This document shows positions 55,672-64,000 of a stretch of 64,000 nt of DNA, one piece after another. This DNA comes from Fragilaria radians. Its lineage: Eukaryota > Bacillariophyta > Fragilariophyceae > Fragilariales > Fragilariaceae. Every line of letters begins with the position of its first letter. The first letter of the stretch is position 1. The stretch is from positions 1,074,510 through 1,138,509 of the forward strand of contig CAAAJI010000001.1 in NCBI GenBank assembly GCA_900642245.1. Direction: 5' to 3'. The position numbers and the translations under genes were made by a program. The notes under the pieces are model-generated. The model was not told the origin of the DNA. It ran no database searches and saw only the letters and a list, made by a program, of their open reading frames with translations.

Positions 55672-56547
55672 AAACCTCAAAGGAATTTCTTAATCAGTTT
55701 TTCACATACGTAGACTTCATACCTCTATAGCTTAGACGATACTACTATCTCTAACGAGTACGAAAGGGAAGAGGTTTCATCAGATTCACATTTAAATGCG
55801 CTTCCAATATTCTTTTTAGTTACCCATTGATTGATAAAGAAAACAATTTTTTTGACATCCTACATTCCGGTCATAGATCACCATCAGCCCAAGTGATTCA
55901 TTCCAAGTTAAGATATGATCAACTTTTTTTGGATATTGATTGATCTAGTGTACAAATATTCCTTGAAAAAGAATTAGATGGTGATCTAAACTGTTGTTAT
56001 TTTAGAGCTATAAATGATATCCAATGACCCTTGAGTATCTCATGAAGTATCCATTCCGAGTGTGTCTGCACTAATGACTATTTATCACTTCACATGAAGC
56101 AAACAAAGAGAGATCAAGGGCTTTAGTCCAAATGGACACACACAAAAATCAATTGGCTAAATCTGATGGATTTTATCATCGTAAATTTACAAGGAGAGAT
56201 ATTACTTATTTGATATTAGATAACGCTTGTAAGAAAAACATCATAAAAAAGAATAATGATATAATACTTCAATAGTCATATTTTGTACTTGGCGTGAGAG
56301 AATATGAGTGGCGAAATGAAAATGATCTAACTGGAAGATAAAATGTTTTTGCAGATCACATGAAACTAGAACACAATATCAAATGGGTCCTAAATTTCAA
56401 AAAGCTTATTCTAGTATCCTTGTGTGGAAAAGAAAGGAAGAAAATGTAGAGTTACCAAATAGAATATCGAGGAAAGAGAAAGGTACGGTAACAACTTTGG
56501 GACATGTGGTAAGTTACTAGACTCTCAGTAGCCAAAGAATCGAAAGA
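55672..56547. other. Intergenic, no gene seen
   Basis: 876 bp of AT-rich sequence between two minus-strand genes, holding the promoter of the WD40-TPR gene and the 3' UTR of the next gene. No motif recognised. Confidence 0.45.
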
Positions 56548-58107
56548 TTAAACATCTTTATGTCCCTTCTTTTTTTTCTTGGACGTGAAAAGGATCACAC
56601 CAAGCACCGCCAATATTACAATCACAACGATATACGCCGTTGGAATGTTCATATCCAATGACGATGCCTTGAGATGAGGAATTCGCAATCGCATGCTTGG
56701 TCTTCGAAGTTTCTCCTCGGATAGTAGTAGCTTTTCATAGGCAATCATAGCAGACATGGAATGTTGGACATAATCCACTCGTACCTCTTTTGAGCGATGA
56801 TCCAATGCAGGGAAACGAACAGGAACACCACCATGCATATTGTTCCCTTCATCTGTTTCTTGAGATTCCAAAAGAAACCGAGCACCTAGGCGAATATCGT
56901 GACGCATTCTATCTACCAATCTCTCGGCCATGTCTTCATACTCTGTAACAATCATCTCTGTATCTTGAACAAAGGACAATGCTGCGATCAATCCCTCCAG
57001 TCTTGTCGCCGTGGGACATGTACGCTTATCTCCAGTGAAGCATCCATGATAATCCTCCTTGAGCTCCTTTTTGCTATGAGCTGTTAACATAGATTTTACG
57101 ACTCTTACACCGTGATCATATACTAACCAGTATTCTTTGGAATTTTTATCCAAAAGAGGCAGCAGGCGTTGAGTAGCAAGCAGCGCCCAATGATCAGGTT
57201 CAATTTCGGAAAGTTGTTGCACTCGACGAATCGATTCTAAATAAGTTAGAGCCTTCGTTGCCACTGATATCCACTTCTCTTTGTAGGTTTCGTCTGTTTC
57301 TATAGATGCCAAGTAGAGCAAGCCAAGCGCCGCTTCTCCTGGATAGTAAAGGGAATCCCAAGAATCATCTTTACCTCCCTCAGTTGGGATATATCTACAA
57401 GTGAAAGAGCCATCTGCGTGCTGCAAAAAGTGAATAAACTCACCAATTTGTCGTAAATAACCCAAATTGGATTCACCAGGTTCTATTTGCTCCAAGGAAA
57501 CCAATGCAATAAGAGCAAGACCAGCACCTCCTAACTTTGCCTTCGCAGACTCATTGTCACCAGTAATTTTAGAATTTTCCCAAGCAGCCAAAAGATTGGG
57601 TATGGTCGGTAATTTAGAGACTTTCTCATCATCGGAAACTCCATTTTCCTCTGATACATCTGGAACTGGACCAATTGCAAACTTTTTCAAATATGAGACA
57701 GATCTCTTCATTGCATCTAGAACACTGTCATCTGGTTTCCTAGCGTAAGATAAAGAAAGAGAATATATGGCACCGTTGTGACGTAAAAGATTGTACTCCT
57801 TCTTCTTGGGGTTGGTGAAGTCTAGAGGTAAATTTTCGCTTAAGTATGCTATGTAGGTGAATTTACCTTCATAGGACGGATCTTGTTCTCTCGTATGACT
57901 GATGCGAACAATGTAAGATGTTCCTAGGGATATGAATCTATCAAGACTCTCAATAGATATTTCGTCGACAGGAAGGATTGAATCTGCAGTTGCGTTTGTT
58001 GTCCCATAAATCCCGAAACACAACATCAAAACGAACAAGACTGCACGATTTCGGATGGGATTCCTCATGCCAGAACCCGGTATTAACGACAAACAGGATG
58101 CTAACAT
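56548..58107 (-). CDS. Secreted barrel-like protein with C-terminal anchor, copy 2
   Basis: Single exon, 519 residues, ATG 58107 (or 58068, nearer the hydrophobic core). The signal sequence AVLFVLMLCFGIYGTTNATA is followed by the same ordered blocks as the gene at 26136-27620: YNLLRHNGAIYSLSLSY, KLGGAGLALIALVSLE, HADGSFTCRY, YYPGEAALGLLYLA, HWALLATQRLLPLLDK, YWLVYDHGVRVV, and a late VRVDYVQHSMSAMIAYE. One membrane span (AYIVVIVILAVLGVILF) and the Lys-rich tail SKKKKKGHKDV end the protein. By comparison copy 2 is about 25 residues longer, mostly at the N-terminus and around VPDVSEENG. Barrel-type carbohydrate enzyme is my best guess; no catalytic residue is proven. Neighbouring genes also look like ER membrane proteins. 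Confidence 0.8.
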   Translation of the reverse strand: MLASCLSLIPGSGMRNPIRNRAVLFVLMLCFGIYGTTNATADSILPVDEISIESLDRFISLGTSYIVRISHTREQDPSYEGKFTYIAYLSENLPLDFTNPKKKEYNLLRHNGAIYSLSLSYARKPDDSVLDAMKRSVSYLKKFAIGPVPDVSEENGVSDDEKVSKLPTIPNLLAAWENSKITGDNESAKAKLGGAGLALIALVSLEQIEPGESNLGYLRQIGEFIHFLQHADGSFTCRYIPTEGGKDDSWDSLYYPGEAALGLLYLASIETDETYKEKWISVATKALTYLESIRRVQQLSEIEPDHWALLATQRLLPLLDKNSKEYWLVYDHGVRVVKSMLTAHSKKELKEDYHGCFTGDKRTCPTATRLEGLIAALSFVQDTEMIVTEYEDMAERLVDRMRHDIRLGARFLLESQETDEGNNMHGGVPVRFPALDHRSKEVRVDYVQHSMSAMIAYEKLLLSEEKLRRPSMRLRIPHLKASSLDMNIPTAYIVVIVILAVLGVILFTSKKKKKGHKDV

Positions 58108-60615
58108 TCTTCCCTTTGGTGATTCAAATATATGCTTTTGCCTTCACGATTGGATCTGTTTCTACCCTCAAGATGTGCTGGATGGAAGAGGTTGTATCAC
58201 TTAATTCCAATGACTGTTTACAACACCTCGAACAAAAAAGATAAGTTGTCGTCACTTATTTTATCTATAGGTAATAATCTGCCAAAGATTCCTAATCTTT
58301 CCCTTTCACCACAAAATACATGTGGGTTCCGTTAAATTAATTGACTCCGAGGAATTCATATGGTTTTCTTGTCATCCGTTGGGATTTAACATCTAAATTC
58401 CAAAATTATATGATCGATAATCTTTTTACTGTCTACTTCTACTCCTCTATTTTTAGATCACCCGTTAGAGGATCATCCAAATGGTTCACTTTGTCGGCCC
58501 AAGAAATAGCACGGTGGAAACAAGTTTATGAATATCATTTTATTCCATCGGAAATCTAAACATCATCGCAAAGGAGAACAACTGTACTGATGACAACATC
58601 TTCATTTGAGATGGAAGTACAGGAGAAGGAAAGAAATCCAGAATTTTGCTTTTATGTTCAAGTAAGCTAGAAGAAAAGCCAAAAATCATTTGCGGTATAA
58701 AAATTTCCTAGTACAGCGTTAATTCAACATTGGAAGTACGCCGAGGAACAAATTTGAAACTAATTCCACAACAAGGACGTCCCAAGACAAGATTTTCATT
58801 CCTTAAGCATAAAAGCTTGAATCGCTAGAAATGAACACCAAGGTACAAATTAGACACAGAACTACTTGGGTCTCAAATCGATGCAGCGAATTTTGATATT
58901 TGTCTCTTCCTTGGTATACAACAGAGAAAGTTAACAAGGTGTGGATGGGCTTTCAAACTTATTCGAATCTCAAAAATCCGCAAATTTAAGTGGAGAATGT
59001 AAAGGTAAAAGTAAATTTGATGTCTCAAGGGACTTGAAAAAATAAAAGGACACAAAACAAGTGACTTTGGGATTGCTGGCAAAACATTCGAATTTTGGCG
59101 TATTACAAAAAATTTATTGAAGCAACTGGAATCAGTTGTCACAAAATGATTAGAGAAGCGTATTTGGGCCAAATTCAATGCGTTCTTGGTGCCTAATGGA
59201 TTTCTCCCTCCTGCTTGTACATAAGCTACAGCCCTACTTGCTTGAAGGTGTCATACGCTAGCGTTCCACAATCAAGAAATTGTTGATTTTCTCTTTCAAC
59301 ACCATTATATCAGACAATGCTTCCATCTCATTTTTCTTTGGAGATATTGTTGATTTCTTCGACGTTTCCACTGACATTATATACTTCGACTAAGTCAAAA
59401 TCTTTGATCAACAAAAACACAACACTTGATAATACCATTGATAAAGTTAGAAGCATTTTCCATGACTAGGGGTGTATTGTCTGCCAATGAAGCATATGCT
59501 ACATCATGCTAATCTCACATTCTATCTTAGCCATTGTGTTCGAATTGAGAAATTGATCATCTGGCGGTAACAGAGTACAGAGAGGCTGCAGATATGTATC
59601 CAAAGACAAAATCTTAACGTATTGAATAGACGGCGTATGAGAATCTTGCAATAAAAATTTTCGTTCAATTCAATAATAGATGTATCCCATAACAAGTATA
59701 TAAAAGATTGAGGGTTAGAAAGTCAATTGTCTATCTTCTTCCTCATTTTACTTAGTCATGCTTGAATTATTGTGCCTGTCTCGAATTCATTCTTGCTTTG
59801 CTACTTTCATAAAAGATCTAAAAAGATGAAATGCAAAAATACCACTTTAGATCCAGGTGGTTGCAATAGGACAATGGATTAAGACCCGTGAAATGAAAAG
59901 AAGTGAGTGACATACTGTCATCTTACTACTAAAACAAGTTTACATCCGATCTGGCAATAACTCCAGCGGTCTGGAGTGCTGTCAAGAATTTAGAAGCAAA
60001 TTTAGAGCAATTGAAAACATTTACCGTGTGAATGCCACGGATACTTTCACTGCAATACATTATTGTTGAGAGCTCTCACGAGCAAGCTTGATCTGCAATT
60101 AAAATATAATTTGCTCAAAACATTGAAAAAAATGAAGACATTTCTTTGAATCAAGAAAAGATCCTTCGTGTATAATATCTGTTTCATGATTTTATGTGTG
60201 TTATCATATCGATACTTTATGTCTTGAATTTGACTTACCACCAATGACAACATTATATAGACTTTTTCACAACATCTTTGACTCTTTAACAGCATCGCCG
60301 TTCTTTTGCCGGTCCAACAATACCAACAGTAATAATATTTCAACAAACAGAATCAACAGGGATATGACTTTGCCTCATGCAAAGAGTAATAGCACAAAAA
60401 GGACTATGCTAATAGTCCCTTTGTTAGTTATGGATATTTGATGACAACAATGCTATTCTGCATTCATGCATTTCATTCGAACAATATTCCTGCAGATTTC
60501 TAACCAGAAATTGAAAATGTACTATTTTTTCACAATTTGATCGTTTGATTTTGCTTACTCATCAATTCAGTGACCATTTCAATGAATCTTGTTGAATCTT
60601 TCGAATTTCGATTAC
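58108..60615. other. Intergenic 2.5 kb between divergent genes
   Basis: AT-rich. Short open frames (58341-58559, 60196-60441) lack conserved features. No transposon or RNA signal was recognised. Confidence 0.45.
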
Positions 60616-61317
60616 ATGAATGAGAAAAAAGAGAAATTCGACATGTCGTTTTTTTTCTGCGTGCGATCATTGAAGTACTTTATCCTCGTCTGTTGTATGG
60701 TCTTTGTATCGGGAGATGTTTACCCATACGGAGATCATGATTTTGACGAGCGAATTAAAATCGGAAAGCACTTCATCCAATTTTGGAAAAATAAATGCGA
60801 GGAAAGCAAATTCATGATTCCTCTTTTGATGGAGATAGACGAAGCACTTGGTCAAGGAGAGGAAGATATTTGGGTCGCTCGAGTTCAAACCAATATTCAT
60901 TCTGATCTGAAGCAGCGTTTCAGCATTAACGTAACGCCCGTAGTCATCTTCATAGTTGAGGGAAAGTATTACACTTACGATGGCTTTTGGAGGCTTCCTG
61001 ATGTCTTGGAATATCTTCGAGGAGGATACCTAAATGATGACGGAAAAGAAATCCCTCCGCCCATTTCTCCAAAAAAAGAAAGAATAGACCCTCCATTAGA
61101 TCCAACAATAGAAATTACAGAGCCCCCTCCACTGTCAACCTACGACTTGCTCATGGATAGGATATTCGGAGAGCCAGAAGTGGTTTTTTCTGAAAGAAAA
61201 CGGGTGGTCATATTGAAAAAGTTTACACTATACTTATTTGTCGCATCGCTTGCTTCAAAGGCAATTTTTTCAAGATTAAAATTGACTGCCATGAAAACTA
61301 GAACCAAAGTGGATTGA
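60616..61317 (+). CDS. Thioredoxin-fold CxxS membrane protein, copy 1
   Basis: The frame opens upstream with TTG; ATG 60616 gives 233 residues and ATG 60643 (MSFFFCVRSLKYFILVCCMVFVSGD) gives a tighter signal peptide. The lumenal domain has thioredoxin-fold landmarks. FIQFWKNKCEESKFMIPLL aligns with the PDI pattern FxAPWCGHCKxLxP, so the active site is CEES, a CxxS form lacking the second Cys and the usual Trp. DIWVARVQTN and NVTPVVIFIVEGKYYTYDGFW (with cis-Pro) follow. A Pro-rich linker (about 140-175) leads to a membrane span (FTLYLFVASLASKAIF) and the tail KTRTKVD. CxxS proteins such as ERp44 form mixed disulfides with clients and retain them in the ER; a similar role here is inference. An inverted paralogue starts 2.1 kb downstream. 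Confidence 0.82.
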   Translation: MNEKKEKFDMSFFFCVRSLKYFILVCCMVFVSGDVYPYGDHDFDERIKIGKHFIQFWKNKCEESKFMIPLLMEIDEALGQGEEDIWVARVQTNIHSDLKQRFSINVTPVVIFIVEGKYYTYDGFWRLPDVLEYLRGGYLNDDGKEIPPPISPKKERIDPPLDPTIEITEPPPLSTYDLLMDRIFGEPEVVFSERKRVVILKKFTLYLFVASLASKAIFSRLKLTAMKTRTKVD

Positions 61318-63393
61318 TTCGGGCAGGCGAGAACAATTCATTACGGTAATCAGAATCATATTTAAAACCTCGGAAATTCTAGTAGCTTAAGAAGTTTTGA
61401 ATCAATTGGCTATCCAAACTAATTTAGGGCTTTCAACTAGGTAAAAAGTTAATTCAGAAATCTCGTCAAAAGAGGTTGAATTCATTGGCAGCCTTGTGTT
61501 TTTTCCTCTCTATTAATGGAACACCATTATGGTTAGCCATTTACAGCGTATTCGATTTCCCAAGCTAAGAAAAAGTCATGAATGAGGAAAAAAAACACTT
61601 CAGATTTTATTATCGTATTTTCAAGATACAGGATCAGGCAACTATTGATCTCATATTGTGAAGGAACTTTATCATTTGAAGAAGCATGGGATCATGATGA
61701 TTCTGTTCAGCAAAGAATAGAGAAGCAATTGAAAAGGTTATGAATAAAAAAGTACTGAAGGGAAGAAAATGCATCAGAGAAAAGGAGTTTTTAGAACTAG
61801 ACCTTTCGCAATTACTTATAAATAAGTTCCTAATGTTCACTTCAGATAGAATGATTCTCTGGTAATTAGTGATGCGAGCTTCCCAATTATGCTAGTTGCA
61901 GAATTAGGGTAGGGTTTCTAAGCTTCGATTGATGTTGAACCTGCGATTTTGCATCGACATCAAAGAGAAGACGTTTTACCAATGTCCTTCTGGTGTGAGC
62001 TCACATACGAATATGGCTCATTACTTAAAAAGACAATATACGTTCTAGAGGCACAAGTAAAAAAGAATTATTGGCACAGTTATTGATGTCAGAAAGATCA
62101 CTGGATTTACTAGAATCAAGCTTGATCTGCGTTTCCCGAAAAAGTGGAGTGCAGATGGATTTTTCAATGGAGTTAAGTTGATGATTGCTTTGTTATTCGT
62201 AAAGTAAATAATACTTCAAAGCGTATTGTTGACATAGAGACCCAATGGTTTCAATCTGAAGATTGAGGAGGAACTTAGTAATTATTCAATTATAAAATTA
62301 CTGATTACAAACATAGGATACACAATTAATCAGGCAATGGCACTTAATCAATCAAGATTAGAGGACTTATTCAAGTACAAGACCTCCAAGATTAAGCTTG
62401 TACATCCAAATAATGAAATGGAATGGATTGATATTAGAAGACGGAAGTAACGTACTGAGGAGTTGGAATGTTACTTTGCTTGAGAAAATATGCAAGACCT
62501 GATGTCATCAAAACTATTAGATGTCAAGCTGTGTATGGATAGTACAGCAAGGGGAGCGAACCTTGGAATGTTGCGACATCTTAAACTTACTTTTGATGCC
62601 TAAACTTTCTGCTTAAAGATGAAGACAAAACTTAAAGGAGAAAATTGGAGTTTAAATGTATTTTGCTGGGAATTGTGAAACAGTGATTAGCATTACTCTA
62701 ATCATAATTTACTTGTGGATTGCTGGTGTTCAACATGTTATGATATTGGAGACATCAAGAAAAATCAACTTCAACTTCTTCTTAAGGAAGGCTACGATCA
62801 ACTCGAGATTGATTGTTTAGATGCCTATTGATTGTCATTGTTATTGTTGCCTCTTTATCACTTCTGATAGCTTGTTACTACAGTCACGGATTATTTTCTG
62901 GTGAGACTTTGTGTCATTAGAATGTCAGGAGCCCTCGAAAAAGTCTTTTCTTTATTAAAGCACTTTCACTGTAGGGACGTGTTTTTCATGACATTTTGAT
63001 AAAATTGTCTACAATATAAACCAAGAAATTGTCAACAATTCTCCTATCGTTTTCTTGTCGGTTAGAATCGTTTATCAAATGACACTGTAGGTCAGTCTCT
63101 GTCAACGTATGAATGAGTTATAAATAATGAATGAAATAAACTGAGACAATATCCAGATGATGAAACTTGACAGATTGGTCAAGCAATAGCGAGGAAACCT
63201 ATGAATATCAGGTCTAGATGTTATCCAGGAAAGGAAATTAAAAGTATTATTTTAGCACACACCAACATTTTCTCAACCTAGTTTGTGAGCCTCGCAACGG
63301 AAATAGACTCAAGAGCATCACACCTGATGAATAAAATGGCATTGCTGCGTAAACTGTCAAATACTCTATTTCCGAATTTCAGGCAACGACATG
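61318..63393. other. Spacer between inverted CxxS genes, with coding relics
   Basis: This stretch lies tail-to-tail between two copies of the CxxS gene. It contains the broken coding sequence listed at 61955-62292 and a further protein-like trace near 62640-62830 (one frame reads LLVDCWCSTCYDIGDIKKN and on to DCLDAY). The remainder is AT-rich. Confidence 0.5.
61955..62292 (+). pseudogene. Broken coding sequence of unknown family
   Basis: Three successive frames read like one protein interrupted by two frameshifts: PMSFWCELTYEYGSLLKKTI, then IIGTVIDVRKITGFTRIK and LRFPKKWSADGFFNGVKL, then DCFVIRKVNNTSKRIVDIE. Composition and continuity look coding, but I cannot place the family. A transposon gene is the most likely source. 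No intact ORF remains. Confidence 0.4.
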
Positions 63394-64000
63394 TCAATCA
63401 ACTTTCGAACTCGCTTTGAATGATGACCATTTCAATCTTGAAATAATTGCCTTGAAAAAAAGCGTTGCGATTAGTAAGAGCAGCGCAACCTTCTTTAACA
63501 CTATCATCCCTTTTCGCTCCGGAAAAACCACGTTTGTCTCTCCGAATATATTATCCAAGAGCAATTCGTATTTTGACGGAGGAGGGGGCTCTATTCTTTC
63601 TATTTTTGGAGCAATAGGCGGAGGAATATCCTTCCCGTCATCATTTTGGTATCCTACTCGAAGAAATTCCAAGACATCAGGAAGCCTCCAAAAGCCTTCA
63701 TACTTGTAATACTTTCCATCAACTACGAATATGACTACAGGAGTTATGTAAATGTTGAAACGCTTCTTCAACCCATGATGCTTATTAGTTTGAACTCGGG
63801 CGACCCAAATATCTTCCGCTCCTTGACCAAGGGCTCCGTCTATCTCCATCAGAAGAGGAGTCATACCTTTACTATCCTCGCAATCACTACTCCAAAATTG
63901 GATGAAGTGCTTGCCGATTCTTGTTCGCTCGTCAAAATCAGCATCTCTGTATGGGTAAATGTCTCCTGATACAATGATCATGCAACAGAAGAGGACAAAG
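63394..64000 (-). CDS. Thioredoxin-fold CxxS membrane protein, copy 2 (partial)
   Basis: Runs off the right window edge; the visible 202 codons include the C-terminus and stop, but the true start is outside. Upstream of the internal Met the frame continues FVLFCC, matching the signal peptide of copy 1 at 60616-61317. HFIQFWSSDCEDSKGMTPLL gives the CxxS site CEDS; DIWVARVQTNKHH and the cis-Pro strand ITPVVIFVVDGKYY match copy 1. The Pro-rich linker is shorter than in copy 1 (one DP..E segment missing). A membrane span (VALLLLIATLFFKAII) and the same KVD ending follow. Most of the domain is clearly conserved, so both copies look functional. Confidence 0.83.
   Translation of the reverse strand, partial: FVLFCCMIIVSGDIYPYRDADFDERTRIGKHFIQFWSSDCEDSKGMTPLLMEIDGALGQGAEDIWVARVQTNKHHGLKKRFNIYITPVVIFVVDGKYYKYEGFWRLPDVLEFLRVGYQNDDGKDIPPPIAPKIERIEPPPPSKYELLLDNIFGETNVVFPERKGMIVLKKVALLLLIATLFFKAIISRLKWSSFKASSKVD

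Overview
The window looks like nuclear DNA of a diatom (a stramenopile alga with a complex red plastid). Three things support this. Introns are short (61-106 bp), with GTAAGT-like donors and often a CTAAC-like branch site. Proteins with a signal peptide often carry an aromatic residue at the expected cleavage point, the ASAFAP-type plastid import motif (ISAF|V, RAF|V, YAF|I, SGF|I, SGF|S). Several products belong to families that I know only as diatom or stramenopile conserved hypotheticals. DNA between genes is AT-rich and stop-dense, and the genes are about 0.5-4 kb apart on both strands without operons. A 561-base N gap (37934-38494) marks an assembly break.

Layout. 1-4 kb: a conserved hypothetical (1168-1887) and a copia-type RNase H relic. 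4-12 kb: a four-helix membrane protein, a membrane-anchored PI-PLC X-domain protein (one intron), a plastid-type membrane protein, and a convergent plastid PPR protein (one intron). 13-22.5 kb: a class I cyclic-nucleotide phosphodiesterase with a large insert in its catalytic domain, a plastid thioredoxin, and a secreted single-pass protein with an Arg/Ser-rich tail. 24-32 kb: LSm4, a secreted barrel-like protein, and an insulin-degrading-enzyme-type M16 protease with a C-terminal hydrophobic segment. 32.5-35.6 kb: a decayed Ty3/gypsy retrotransposon on the minus strand. 35.8-44.4 kb: two plastid or secretory hypotheticals, a small ABM-fold protein, and an OTU deubiquitinase with a signal peptide. 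45-47 kb: relics of a copia element and a DDE transposase. 47.8-56 kb: a plastid-type glutaredoxin 2 and a four-exon WD40-TPR (WDTC1/DCAF8-like) protein. 56.5-64 kb: a paralogue of the 26-kb barrel protein, then two inverted copies of a thioredoxin-fold CxxS membrane protein flanking decayed coding sequence.

How the genes relate. The plastid group (PPR, thioredoxin, glutaredoxin 2, two or three hypotheticals, possibly the OTU protease) would serve organelle RNA handling, thiol redox and possibly plastid protein import. The ER group (two barrel-like proteins and two CxxS proteins) shares one architecture: signal peptide, lumenal domain, one C-terminal membrane span, and a short basic tail with Lys at position -3. 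No single obvious novel system stands out. The best leads are this ER group, the signal-peptide OTU protease, the phosphodiesterase insert, and two genes whose first coding exon consists only of the start codon. Splice sites were inferred by eye from frame continuity and consensus, not from transcripts.
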